Below, in pieces: positions 35,527 to 43,693 of a stretch of DNA of 64,000 bases. The first letter of the stretch is position 1. Every line of letters starts with the position of its first letter. Source of the stretch: Streptomyces alfalfae (GTDB lineage Bacteria; Actinomycetota; Actinomycetes; Streptomycetales; Streptomycetaceae); contig NZ_QEXM01000040.1 of NCBI RefSeq assembly GCF_004127445.1, positions 1-64,000 on the forward strand, written 5' to 3'. The notes under the pieces are model-generated. The model ran no database searches, was not told the origin of the DNA, and saw nothing but the letters and a program-made list of their open reading frames with translations. Both the position numbers and the translations under genes were made by a program.

Positions 35527-35985
35527 GTGTTCAATGACATTGGCGCACTCGAGATAGTGGCGCTGGTCGTCCTCGCCGTGCTCATCTTCGGTCCCGACAA
35601 GCTGCCGAAGGTCATCCAGGACGTCTCCCGCACGATCCGCAAGATCCGGGAGTTCTCGGACAGCGCGAAGGCGGACATCCGGCAGGAGCTCGGCCCGGAG
35701 TTCAAGGACTTCGAGTTCGACGACCTGAACCCGAAGAAGTTCATCCGCAAGCAGCTGGACAACGACGAGCTGGGGCTCAAGGAGATCCGCAACGGCTTCG
35801 ACCTGAAGAAGGAGATGAACGAGGTCGCGGACGCCGTGCACGGCCGCGACAGCGACTCCGACTCCACGTCCTCGGCCCCGTCGGGGAGCGCCGCCTCGTC
35901 GTCCGGCGCCCGCGTGGACATGCAGAAGAAGCCCGCGAACCCCGCCTCCGTCGACCGTCCGCCGTTCGACGCGGACGCGACCTGA
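35527..35985 (+). CDS. tatB: Sec-independent translocase protein TatB
   Basis: TatB is part of the twin-arginine export system, which moves folded proteins across the membrane. The 152-residue protein has the short helix IVALVVLAVLIFGP (residues 8-21), the hinge PDKLP, an amphipathic helix and an acidic tail. It starts at GTG 35527 with an AAGGAG site, and is preceded by htrA as in mycobacteria. The Tat-like lipoprotein encoded at 0-1.8 kb is a possible client. Confidence 0.93.
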   Translation: MFNDIGALEIVALVVLAVLIFGPDKLPKVIQDVSRTIRKIREFSDSAKADIRQELGPEFKDFEFDDLNPKKFIRKQLDNDELGLKEIRNGFDLKKEMNEVADAVHGRDSDSDSTSSAPSGSAASSSGARVDMQKKPANPASVDRPPFDADAT

Positions 35986-36107
35986 AGGGCCTCGCCTGAA
36001 CCATCGCCGCCCGTCGGTGTGGCTATCCTGCCTTGTTGTCCGGCGTGAGGACGCCCGAGGGGGGCGGGCCGCTCCGGACACACGAGAGCGAGGAGGCGGC
36101 CGGGTAC

Positions 36108-36776
36108 ATGGAGACGACGAGTCGGGTGGGCACACAGTCGGCGGTCGCGGAGGGCGCCGCACAAGCGGCGCCCTCCGCCCGGCGCACGGTCGACGGCTAC
36201 CTGTTGGCGCCCTTCCCCTGGTACGGCCTGGACGAGGCCTTCACGGGACCGCGCTGGCTGATGCAGGTCGGCGCGACGGCGGACGGTTCGGTGGAACACG
36301 GTTCGATCGGCCACGGCGAGGAGCCGTCGGTCCGCGGTGAGGAAACCATCGGCAACAGCGACAACGAGCGCTTCACCGTCGTGGTGACGGTCGCGGCGAA
36401 CCCGGTGCGGCGCACCGCCGACGGCACCGGCGTCCTGGAGGCCACGTCGGTCTCCTCGGCGGCCTGGCTCGCCGGGGTCGGGCTGCTGTCGTACACCTGG
36501 CCCGGCCAGATGGACCACACCCTGCGCGACGACTGGCTCGACCAGCAGACCGAGACGGCGTGGGTCCTCGCGGACGACCTGGAGGGCGCCGACTGGTCGT
36601 CGCTCTCCCTGCCGGTGGACGGCGTCCCCACGCCCTTCCACTACCGCGAGTCCGAGTACGGGTGGGTCATCGCGGGCTCCACGAAGGAGAGCGTGCACCT
36701 GGGCGCCTACGGGCGCGGCATGAGCCCGTACGGGCTGGGCTTCTCCGTGGTCCAGGACATCAGCGCCTACGCCTGA
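36108..36776 (+). CDS. Conserved hypothetical protein, function unknown
   Basis: This 222-residue protein has no signal peptide or transmembrane helix that I can see, and no Cys-rich or nucleotide motif. Its residues alternate in a beta-rich pattern, with conserved-looking Trp in GPRWLMQ, SYTWPG and SSAAWLAG, and Tyr in ISAYA at the end. ATG 36108 has AGGAGG 11 nt upstream, which is long. An in-frame start at 36033 is less likely. I do not recognise it. It converges with mrp. Confidence 0.72.
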   Translation: METTSRVGTQSAVAEGAAQAAPSARRTVDGYLLAPFPWYGLDEAFTGPRWLMQVGATADGSVEHGSIGHGEEPSVRGEETIGNSDNERFTVVVTVAANPVRRTADGTGVLEATSVSSAAWLAGVGLLSYTWPGQMDHTLRDDWLDQQTETAWVLADDLEGADWSSLSLPVDGVPTPFHYRESEYGWVIAGSTKESVHLGAYGRGMSPYGLGFSVVQDISAYA

Positions 36777-36794
36777 GCGGCGGGAGCCGGAAAA

Positions 36795-36834
36795 CGCCTC
36801 TGGGAGCGCCCCGCACGGGGCGCTCCCAGAGGCG
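36795..36834. terminator. Terminator between the 36108 gene and mrp
   Basis: A perfect 18-bp inverted repeat (36795-36812 with 36817-36834) with a 4-nt loop lies 19 bp past one stop and 9 bp past the convergent mrp stop. It can terminate both. Confidence 0.85.
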
Positions 36835-36842
36835 GCCGTCCG

Positions 36843-37976
36843 TCAGAACTTGTTGCGCGGCGTGATCCCCAGCGACATGCCCGACAGGCCGCGCTGCCGG
36901 CCGCCCAGCTTGCCGGCGATGGAGCGCAGGGCCGAGCCCGCGGGGGAGTCCGGGTCGGTCAGGACGACCGGCTTGCCCTCGTCGCCGCCCTCGCGCAGCC
37001 GGACGTCGATCGGGATGGAGCCGAGGACCGGCACCGTGGCGCCCGTCGTCCGCGTGAGCCCGTCGGCGACCTTCTGGCCGCCGCCCGTGCCGAACACGTC
37101 GACCATCTCGTCGCAGTGCGGACAGGGCAGCCCCGACATGTTCTCCACCACGCCCACGATCTTCTGGTGGGTCTGCACGGCGATGGACCCCGCCCGCTCG
37201 GCGACCTCGGCCGCCGCCTGCTGCGGCGTCGTCACGACGAGGATCTCGGCGTTCGGGACGAGCTGCGCGACGGAGATCGCGATGTCGCCCGTGCCCGGCG
37301 GCAGGTCGAGGAGCAGGACGTCGAGGTCACCCCAGTAGACGTCGGCGAGGAACTGCTGGAGGGCGCGGTGCAGCATCGGGCCGCGCCAGACGACCGGGGC
37401 GTTGCCCGGGGTGAACATGCCGATGGAGATGACCTTCACGCCGTTCGCCGACGGCGGCATGATCATGTTCTCGACCTGGGTGGGCTTGCCGTCGGCGCCC
37501 AGCATGCGCGGCACGGAGTGGCCGTAGATGTCCGCGTCCACGACGCCGACCTTGAGGCCGTCGGCGGCCATGGCCGCCGCGAGGTTCACCGTGACCGAGG
37601 ACTTGCCGACGCCGCCCTTGCCGGACGCGACGGCGTAGACACGGGTCAGCGAGCCGGGCTTGGCGAAGGGCACCTCACGCTCGGCCGTCCCGCCGCGCAG
37701 GGCGGTGGCCAGTTCCTTGCGCTGTTCGTCGCTCATCACGTCGAGCGTGACGTCGACACGCGTGACGCCCTCGACCGCGGCGACCGCGTCCGTCACGTTC
37801 TTGGTGATCGTCTCGCGCATCGGGCAGCCGGAGACCGTGAGGTACACGGTGACGGCCACCGTCCCGTCGGCCGCGATGTCCACCGATTTGACCATCCCCA
37901 GCTCGGTGATGGGTCGGTGGATCTCGGGGTCGTTCACCGTCGCCAGTGCTTCGCGCACCGCGTCTTCCGTAGCCAT
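36843..37976 (-). CDS. mrp: Mrp/ApbC-family P-loop ATPase, iron-sulfur carrier
   Basis: This 377-residue cytosolic protein probably transfers Fe-S clusters to apo-proteins. The N-terminal DUF59-type domain (residues 1-85) includes VSGCPMRE. Walker A is ASGKGGVGKSS. The C-terminal part has the cluster-binding CPHC. The start is ATG 37976 with no ribosome site. A TACTAT -10 candidate ends 7 nt upstream, which suggests a leaderless transcript. In mycobacteria the gene is near the sigE/htrA/tatB block, as here. Confidence 0.92.
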   Translation of the reverse strand: MATEDAVREALATVNDPEIHRPITELGMVKSVDIAADGTVAVTVYLTVSGCPMRETITKNVTDAVAAVEGVTRVDVTLDVMSDEQRKELATALRGGTAEREVPFAKPGSLTRVYAVASGKGGVGKSSVTVNLAAAMAADGLKVGVVDADIYGHSVPRMLGADGKPTQVENMIMPPSANGVKVISIGMFTPGNAPVVWRGPMLHRALQQFLADVYWGDLDVLLLDLPPGTGDIAISVAQLVPNAEILVVTTPQQAAAEVAERAGSIAVQTHQKIVGVVENMSGLPCPHCDEMVDVFGTGGGQKVADGLTRTTGATVPVLGSIPIDVRLREGGDEGKPVVLTDPDSPAGSALRSIAGKLGGRQRGLSGMSLGITPRNKF

Positions 37977-37988
37977 GCAACCGATAGT
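37977..37988 (-). promoter_or_regulatory. Leaderless-type promoter -10 for mrp
   Basis: On the minus strand TACTAT is followed by 7 nt and then the mrp ATG, with no ribosome site between. No -35 is obvious. Such spacing is typical of leaderless transcripts starting at the ATG. Confidence 0.4.
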
Positions 37989-38019
37989 ACGGCGCGGTAA
38001 CCCTTGGCGGGAAAGGCCG

Positions 38020-38616
38020 TCAGCGGTCGCCTGCGTCACGTCCGCGTCCGCCCTCGGACGGGAACACCACGCGGCTCTCGGCCCGGCCGTCCCCATGCTG
38101 CCCGTTCCGCTGCTCCTCCAACTCCTTGACCAGGTCCTGGAGCTCGGAGCGGATCCAGTCGCGGGTCGCCACCTCGCCGAGGCCCATCCGCAGCGAGGCG
38201 ATCTCGCGGGTGAGGTACTCGGTGTCCGCGATCGACCGCTCGTTCTGTTTGCGGTCCTGTTCGAGGTTGACGCGGTCGCGGTCGTCCTGGCGGTTCTGCG
38301 CGAGGAGGATCAGCGGAGCGGCGTACGACGCCTGGAGGGAGAGCATCAGCGTCAGGAAGATGAACGGGTACTGGTCGAAGCGCAGGTGGTCGGGGGCCGC
38401 GACGTTCCACACCACCCACAGGATGATGACGATCGTCATCCAGACGATGAACCTGCCGGTGCCCAGGAAGCGCGCGATCCGCTCCGAGAGCCGGCCGAAC
38501 GCCTCCGGGTCGTAGTCCGGCAGCAGCTTGGGGCGCGGGGTGCGCGGCTGGTCGAGGCGGAACCGTGGCGTCCGCGACTCGGCGCGGTTCTCGCGCTCCC
38601 GGTCAGCCGCCGCCAT
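38020..38616 (-). CDS. DUF1003 membrane protein
   Basis: This 198-residue protein has a cytosolic start, then two transmembrane helices (about residues 57-77 and 88-110) with the DUF1003 pattern FIVWMTIVIILWVVWN, FIFLTLMLSLQASYAAPLIL and the NRQDDRDR after it. A long charged coiled coil follows to about 180. ATG 38616 lies inside the end of the MgtE_N/CBS gene (14-bp overlap), with a GGAGGAGG site, so the two are coupled. The function is not known; proximity to Mg2+-type proteins here suggests an ion-transport role, as an inference. Confidence 0.88.
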   Translation of the reverse strand: MAAADRERENRAESRTPRFRLDQPRTPRPKLLPDYDPEAFGRLSERIARFLGTGRFIVWMTIVIILWVVWNVAAPDHLRFDQYPFIFLTLMLSLQASYAAPLILLAQNRQDDRDRVNLEQDRKQNERSIADTEYLTREIASLRMGLGEVATRDWIRSELQDLVKELEEQRNGQHGDGRAESRVVFPSEGGRGRDAGDR

Positions 38617-39883
38617 GGTCCGCCGCCTCCTCCTCCAGATGGAACTCCGTCTCACGCCAGTCGTCGGGCAGCATGTGGTCCAGCACGTCGTCGACCGTGA
38701 CCGCCCCGAGCAGCGAGCCGCCCTCGTCGACGACGGGCGCCGCCACCATGTCGTACGCCGCGAAGAACCCGGCGACGGTGGGCAGGTCGGCGCCCGGCGC
38801 CAGGGGCTGCAGGTCGTCGTCGATGATCGAGCCGACGAGCGTGTACGGCGGATCGCGGAGCAGCCGCTGGAAGTGCACGGTGCCGAGGTACTTGCCGGTC
38901 GGCGTCTCGTCGGGCGGGCGGCAGACGTAGACCTGGGCGGCGAGCGCGGGGGAGAGGTCCTCCATGCGGACGCGCGCCAGAGCGTCGGCGACCGTCGCGT
39001 CGGGGCGCAGCACGATCGGCTCGGTCGTCATCAGACCGCCGGCCGTGCGCTCCTCGTAGGCCATGAGGCGGCGCACGTCGGCGGCGTCGGCCGGCTGCAT
39101 CAGGGTGAGCAGGCGTTCCTTGTCCTCCTCCGGCAGCTCGGCGAGGAGGTCGGCGGCGTCGTCGGGGTCCATGGCCTCCAGGACGTCGGCGGCGCGCTCC
39201 TCCTTCAGCTTGCCGAGGATCTCGATCTGGTCGTCCTCGGGCAGCTCCTCCAGGACGTCGGCGAGCCGGTCGTCGTCGAGGGCGGCGGCCACCTCGGCGC
39301 GGCGCTTGGGGGAGAGGTGGTGCAGGACGTTGGCGAGGTCGGCGGGCCGCAGCTGTTCGAAGGTGGCGAGGAGGTTCTCGGCGCCCTGCCCGTGCTCCTC
39401 CAGGGAGAAGCCGTCGACGGCGCCCCAGTCGACGGTGAGGGTCTCGCCCTTGCGCCGGAAGGTGCCCGCCTTGCCCTTGCGTACGAAGACCCGGTCGATC
39501 TCCCAGTCGCGGCGGGCCGGAAGCTGCTGGACCGACACGTCGAGGACGGTGACCTCCTCGCCGGTCTCGACGAGGCTGACCCGGCGGTCGAGCATCTCGC
39601 CGAGGACGAGCCGTTCGGTGGGCCGCTGCTCGAAGCGCCGTACGTTGAGCACGCCGGTGGTGATGACCTGGCCGGACTCGATGCCGGTGACGCGCGTCAT
39701 GGGCAGGAAGATGCGGCGCCGGGTCGTCAGCTCGACGACGAGGCCGAGCAGCCGCGGGGGCCTGCGGCCCACCCGGAGCATCGCCACGAGGTCGCGGACG
39801 CGGCCGACCTGGTCGCCGTTGGGGTCGAAGACCGAGATGCCGGAGAGGTGTGACACGAACACCCGGGGGGCGCCTGCCGCCAT
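38603..39883 (-). CDS. MgtE N-terminal / CBS-domain protein lacking the MgtE channel domain
   Basis: This 426-residue cytosolic protein has a PRC-barrel-like start (residues 1-60), an MgtE_N superhelical domain (about 170-290, LRPADLANVLHHLSPKRR) and two CBS domains (about 295-410). MgtE proper continues with a five-helix Mg2+ channel; here none is present. The protein is probably a regulatory Mg2+ or nucleotide sensor. It matches mycobacterial Rv1232c and is coupled to the DUF1003 gene by a 14-bp overlap. No transmembrane helix is visible. Confidence 0.88.
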   Translation of the reverse strand: MAAGAPRVFVSHLSGISVFDPNGDQVGRVRDLVAMLRVGRRPPRLLGLVVELTTRRRIFLPMTRVTGIESGQVITTGVLNVRRFEQRPTERLVLGEMLDRRVSLVETGEEVTVLDVSVQQLPARRDWEIDRVFVRKGKAGTFRRKGETLTVDWGAVDGFSLEEHGQGAENLLATFEQLRPADLANVLHHLSPKRRAEVAAALDDDRLADVLEELPEDDQIEILGKLKEERAADVLEAMDPDDAADLLAELPEEDKERLLTLMQPADAADVRRLMAYEERTAGGLMTTEPIVLRPDATVADALARVRMEDLSPALAAQVYVCRPPDETPTGKYLGTVHFQRLLRDPPYTLVGSIIDDDLQPLAPGADLPTVAGFFAAYDMVAAPVVDEGGSLLGAVTVDDVLDHMLPDDWRETEFHLEEEAADHGGG

Positions 39884-40072
39884 GCGCGCGCCTCCTCCTG
39901 CTGCAGGTTTCCGGTGTTTCGTCCGGCAATACGGGCTTCAGGCTAGCCCGTCCCGGTCGCGGACGCCCCGGCGGAGGGTCCGTACGGACTGGCGCCGAGT
40001 CACTCGTCCGGCCCAGGTACGCTGCCGTACTGCCGTAGCCGTAGGCCGTCCGCACGAGAGGCAGCGCCACCT

Positions 40073-40843
40073 GTGACCGCACTTCCCCTGGCCAGCCGAG
40101 TCCGCAGGGCAGCGTTCGTGGGCGCGGTGTGCGCCGGTGTGGCCGTGGGCGCCACGGGGCTGACGGGGTGCGGTGGGAGCGGTGAGGACCCGGACGCGGG
40201 CACGAACGGCGTCGGCAGGCTCTCGGCCACGAAGATCCAGAGCAAGGCCGGCAGGGTCGCGGAGGCGGCGTCGGGGGTCCGGCTCTCCGGCACGGTGGTG
40301 AGCAAGGGGCACACCTACTCCCTCGACATGCGGTTGAAGGATGACGGAGGGACGGGTTCCGTCACCTCCAAGGGGCAGACGTTCCAGCTGCTCCGGGTGG
40401 GCGAGCAGCTGTTCCTGAAGGCCGGCTCGGAGTTCTGGACGCACGAGGGCGACGGCGGGCAGCCCCAGAAGGCGGATCAGGCGGCGGCGGCCAAGCTGGA
40501 CGGCAAGTACGTGAAGGTGCCGAAGGGCGACCCGGCGTACCAGCAGCTCAGCGGCTTCACCGACAAGGACGTGCTGCTCGCGGGCATGCTCACGCTCCAC
40601 GGCAAGCTGGCCAAGGGCGACCGGGGCAAGACGGGCGCCACGCGCACCATCAAGATCACCGGTGACGAGGGCGCGGGCGGCACGCTCAGTGTCGCCCTGG
40701 ACGGCAAGCCGTATCCGCTGCGGTTCGAGCGCGGCGGTCACGCGGGCACGCTGAAGCTGACGGAGTGGAACAAGGACTTCCCGCTCCAGGAGCCGGACCG
40801 GTCCGAGATGGTCGACTACGGCAAGGAGCTGCCGACCTCGTAG
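40073..40843 (+). CDS. Putative lipoprotein
   Basis: This 256-residue protein starts at GTG 40073 after a GAGAGG site. A signal peptide with hydrophobic core AFVGAVCAGVAVGATGLTG ends in a Cys (lipobox LTGC, Cys33). The exported part is Lys/Gly-rich and beta-rich, in the style of actinobacterial LppX/LprG-like lipid-carrier lipoproteins, with SGTVVSKGHTYSLDMRL. I cannot assign a ligand. It is divergent from the MgtE_N gene and converges with the 40879 gene. Confidence 0.8.
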   Translation: MTALPLASRVRRAAFVGAVCAGVAVGATGLTGCGGSGEDPDAGTNGVGRLSATKIQSKAGRVAEAASGVRLSGTVVSKGHTYSLDMRLKDDGGTGSVTSKGQTFQLLRVGEQLFLKAGSEFWTHEGDGGQPQKADQAAAAKLDGKYVKVPKGDPAYQQLSGFTDKDVLLAGMLTLHGKLAKGDRGKTGATRTIKITGDEGAGGTLSVALDGKPYPLRFERGGHAGTLKLTEWNKDFPLQEPDRSEMVDYGKELPTS

Positions 40844-40844
40844 C

Positions 40845-40863
40845 GGCCGCCGGCCGGGCGGCC
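40845..40863. terminator. Small convergent hairpin
   Basis: A 7-bp inverted repeat (40845-40851 with 40857-40863) with a 5-nt loop lies between convergent genes. It is short, so this is a weak terminator call. Confidence 0.4.
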
Positions 40864-40878
40864 CGTGGGGCGCAGGAC

Positions 40879-41391
40879 TCAGCGCCGCTTCCGCTTGAAA
40901 AGCAGGCGGGGCAGGGCCACCGGGGCGGGCAGCCGCGTGGTCGCCGGGCTCGGCAGCGGGGGCGCGGCCAGGGAGTCATCGGGCAGACCGGGGACGACAC
41001 CGCTCGGCGTCAGGCGCACGACCCTGCACTCCCGCGCCCACCGCTCGGTCATCCGCTCGGCGTCCGGCGCGTTGAGCCGCTTGCCCTTCAGCTCGGCGAC
41101 GGCCGCCTCCCAGGCGTCGGAGCCGGGCGGCAGCTCGCGGACCTCGGCCGTCCAGGCGACGACCCGCCCGCCCTTGTCCTTGCTGCGTACGGTCACTTCG
41201 GCGGAACCGCCGTCGACGAGGCCCGGCAGCGGCTGTTCGCCGGGGCCGTCGCCGACGAGGTGCGCGGCGCCCTCGTGCCAGACGTGCCACAGCGCCCGGA
41301 CGGGCGATCCCTCGCCCCGCACCCAGATGAGGCCGGACTTCTTGGTGGCCTCCTCGACGAGGGCGCGGTCGAGCAACGGGTCAGCAGTCAT
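40879..41391 (-). CDS. Hypothetical protein, possible FMN-binding split-barrel fold
   Basis: This 170-residue cytosolic protein resembles pyridoxamine 5'-phosphate oxidase-like split barrels: KSGLIWVRGEGSPVRALWHVWHEG, then a strand EVTVRSKDKGGRVVAWTAEVRELP. A basic tail RLLFKRKRR ends it. No catalytic residue is evident. ATG 41391 has no clear ribosome site. It is a guess; an unrelated beta-barrel is possible. Confidence 0.6.
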   Translation of the reverse strand: MTADPLLDRALVEEATKKSGLIWVRGEGSPVRALWHVWHEGAAHLVGDGPGEQPLPGLVDGGSAEVTVRSKDKGGRVVAWTAEVRELPPGSDAWEAAVAELKGKRLNAPDAERMTERWARECRVVRLTPSGVVPGLPDDSLAAPPLPSPATTRLPAPVALPRLLFKRKRR

Positions 41392-41426
41392 GGCGGCAGC
41401 CTATCGACTGGCGTCCGGAGCGGCCG

Positions 41427-41456
41427 GACGCGCGCAGTGACGACGCGCGCAGTGAC
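41427..41456. repeat. Perfect 15-bp tandem duplication
   Basis: GACGCGCGCAGTGAC occurs twice, back to back, just past the corA stop in the gap to the 41391 gene. It looks like a recent duplication or slippage event. Confidence 0.7.
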
Positions 41457-41462
41457 GGGCGC

Positions 41463-42590
41463 TCAGAGCCAGCCGTTGCGCTTCAGGGTCCGGTGGATCG
41501 CGTAGCAGACGCCGCCGATGAGGGCGAGGACCATCGGGTAGCCGAACCGCCAGTGCAGCTCCGGCATGTGGTCGAAGTTCATGCCGTACACCCCGCAGAC
41601 GGCCGTCGGCACGGCGATGATCGCCGCCCACGAGGTGATCTTGCGCATGTCCTCGTTCTGCGCGACGGCGGCCTGCGCGAGGTTGGCCTGGAGGATCGAG
41701 TTGAGCAGTTCGTCGAAGCCGACGACCTGTTCCTGGACGCGCGTGAGGTGGTCGGCGACGTCACGGAAGTACTTCTGGATGTCGGGGTCGACGAGCCGCA
41801 TGGGCCGCTCGCTGAGCAGCAGCATCGGCCGCAGGAGCGGGGAGACCGCCCGCTTGAACTCCAGGACCTCGCGCTTGAGCTGGTAGATCCGCCCGGCGTC
41901 GACGCCGCGCGCGGAGCCCTTGCCCTTGCTCGGGGCGGAGAACACCTCGGTCTCCACCTCGTCGATGTCGTCCTGCATCGCGTCGGCGACCGCGATGTAG
42001 CCGTCGACGACGTGGTCGGCGATGGTGTGCAGGACCGCGGAGGGGCCCTTGCCGAGCAGCTCGGGGTCCTCCTGGAGGCGGCGCCGCAGGGCGCGCAGCG
42101 AGCCGTGGCCGCCGTGCCGGACGGTGATGAAGAAGTCCCGGCCGGTGAAGCACATCACCTCGCCGGTCTCCACGATCTCGCTGGTGGCCGTGAGTTCGGC
42201 GTGCTCGACGTAGTGGATGGTCTTGAAGACGGTGAAGAGCGTGTCGTCGTACCGCTCCAGCTTGGGCCGCTGGTGGGCGTGGACCGCGTCCTCGACGGCC
42301 AGCGGGTGCAGCCCGAACTCGGCGGCGATACCGGCGAATTCGGCCTCGGTCGGCTCGTGCAGCCCGATCCAGGCGAAGCCGCCCTCGCGGCGCACCTGGA
42401 GCATCGCCTCGTGCGGCGTGAGGGTGTCGGCGCACTCCAGGCGCCGTCCGTCGCGGTAGACGGCGCAGTCGACGACCGCCGAGGCGGCGTCGCGGGTGGA
42501 GTCGTAGGAGTCGTACGAGGAGGAGCAGGGGCTGTCGTCCTTGCGCAGCGAGGGGCGGACGACGGCACGGAGGTCGCGGATCATCGACAT
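41463..42590 (-). CDS. corA: CorA-family magnesium/cobalt transporter
   Basis: This 375-residue inner-membrane pentameric channel takes up Mg2+. It has a cytosolic N-terminal alpha/beta domain, a long stalk helix (about 200-305) and two C-terminal transmembrane helices. The signature YGMNF (about residue 335) lies just after the first helix. A Ser/Tyr-rich insert SSSYDSYDS lies near residue 25. ATG 42590 has an AAGGAG site 8 nt before it; longer frames to 42899 lack one. It corresponds in context to mycobacterial Rv1239c. Confidence 0.93.
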   Translation of the reverse strand: MSMIRDLRAVVRPSLRKDDSPCSSSYDSYDSTRDAASAVVDCAVYRDGRRLECADTLTPHEAMLQVRREGGFAWIGLHEPTEAEFAGIAAEFGLHPLAVEDAVHAHQRPKLERYDDTLFTVFKTIHYVEHAELTATSEIVETGEVMCFTGRDFFITVRHGGHGSLRALRRRLQEDPELLGKGPSAVLHTIADHVVDGYIAVADAMQDDIDEVETEVFSAPSKGKGSARGVDAGRIYQLKREVLEFKRAVSPLLRPMLLLSERPMRLVDPDIQKYFRDVADHLTRVQEQVVGFDELLNSILQANLAQAAVAQNEDMRKITSWAAIIAVPTAVCGVYGMNFDHMPELHWRFGYPMVLALIGGVCYAIHRTLKRNGWL

Positions 42591-43090
42591 GGGCAGGCTC
42601 CTTCGACGGAGGCCGCCTGCAACGGTTGGAACTGCCCGGAATGGGGACGTCCTGCGTGGAGAATGTTTGGCACGTCCGCAAAGCGGGGAGCACCGCACCG
42701 TCGCGGTGGCAGCTTCGCTACTGACACAGATCAGATAACTCAGACAGATCAGGTGAAAACGAAGTGCTCTTCCGTCGCACACGGCACGAACAGTGCATGC
42801 GGTGCGTGTGTGTGCGTGCGCAGCTACCGGGCTGCGTGGATCACCGGGCGGAAGAGCGGGTGGTACTGCACGGTCGACTTCGGTCCATTGCAGCCCCACC
42901 TCCTCCGGCCGGTCCCCCGTAAGGGAAGTCCCATGCGCCCTCTGCGCCCGTGGCGCAGAGTCAGTGTCTGTCTGCAGGGCTTGAAAGCGACGCTTCTGCG
43001 TGCTGCCCTGAGCCAGCTGCCAACACTATCAGCCGACTGAAGTGTCAAGCCCCCGCTTTGCCCATCACTGACGAGTTCTATGCTCGCGTC
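42591..43090. promoter_or_regulatory. Long divergent gap between corA and the SUFU gene
   Basis: This 500-bp gap has no convincing gene. It contains a direct repeat CAGATCAG at 42727-42734 and 42745-42752 in an AT-richer stretch, about 137-160 bp before corA. On the right, TATGCT at 43079-43084 ends 6 nt before ATG 43091, a leaderless-type -10, with TTGCCC 15 bp further upstream. The length of the corA leader invites a search for a Mg2+-responsive RNA, but I could not identify one by eye. Confidence 0.4.
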
Positions 43091-43675
43091 ATGGCAGATG
43101 TTCTTGCGCTGGTCGAGGCCCGTCTCCGCACTGGCCTCGGAGAACCCGGCGCGCGCGCCGCGGTGACCTTCCTCGGCACCGACCGCGTGGAAGTGCTGCG
43201 GTTCACGGACGGCGACGTGGTGCGCTACGCCACCCTCGGTATGTCCGCCCAGCCGATGACCGACCCGACCGCCGCGCTCGCCGACCCCGTCAAGGGCCCG
43301 CGTGCCGAGCTGGTGCTCTCCGTGCGCGGCGGTCTCGCCGACACGGACAAGGTGCTGCGCCCGCTCGCGGTCCTCGCCGCGTCGCCGCAGGTGGAAGGCC
43401 TCGTCGTGGCACCCGGCGCCTCGCTGGACGTGGGGGAGCCGCTGTGGCCGGGCGCGCCGTTCACCTCGGTGCTCGTCGCGGAGCCGGGGGGCCTGGTCGA
43501 GGACCTGGACCTCGACGAACCCATGGACCCGGTCCGCTTCCTGCCGCTGCTGCCCATGACGCCGAACGAGGCGGCGTGGAAGCGGGTGCACGGCGCGGCG
43601 GCCCTCCAGGAGCGCTGGCTGAACAGCGGGACGGACCTGCGCGATCCCCTGCGCACATCCGTCCCGCTCGGCTGA
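43091..43675 (+). CDS. SUFU-domain protein
   Basis: This 194-residue cytosolic protein has the suppressor-of-fused fold known from bacteria: segments YATLGMSAQPM, RAELVLSVRGG, and DVGEPLWPGAPFTSVLVAEPGG, then FLPLLPMTPNEAAWKR. In bacteria these proteins often act as immunity factors or unknown partners; a role is not established. ATG 43091 has no ribosome site but has a leaderless-type -10 (TATGCT) 6 nt before it. It converges with the MFS gene. Confidence 0.85.
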   Translation: MADVLALVEARLRTGLGEPGARAAVTFLGTDRVEVLRFTDGDVVRYATLGMSAQPMTDPTAALADPVKGPRAELVLSVRGGLADTDKVLRPLAVLAASPQVEGLVVAPGASLDVGEPLWPGAPFTSVLVAEPGGLVEDLDLDEPMDPVRFLPLLPMTPNEAAWKRVHGAAALQERWLNSGTDLRDPLRTSVPLG

Positions 43676-43693
43676 ATCCTCGTACTGCACCGG

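Noticed and set aside
32800-36162. Long open frame antisense to the anti-sigma, htrA and tatB genes (about 1120 codons)
   Set aside because: The sense-strand genes have clear catalytic motifs; the antisense product is low-complexity.
42591-42900. Mg2+-sensing M-box riboswitch before corA
   Set aside because: I could not recognise the conserved core or helices by eye; it would need a covariance-model search.
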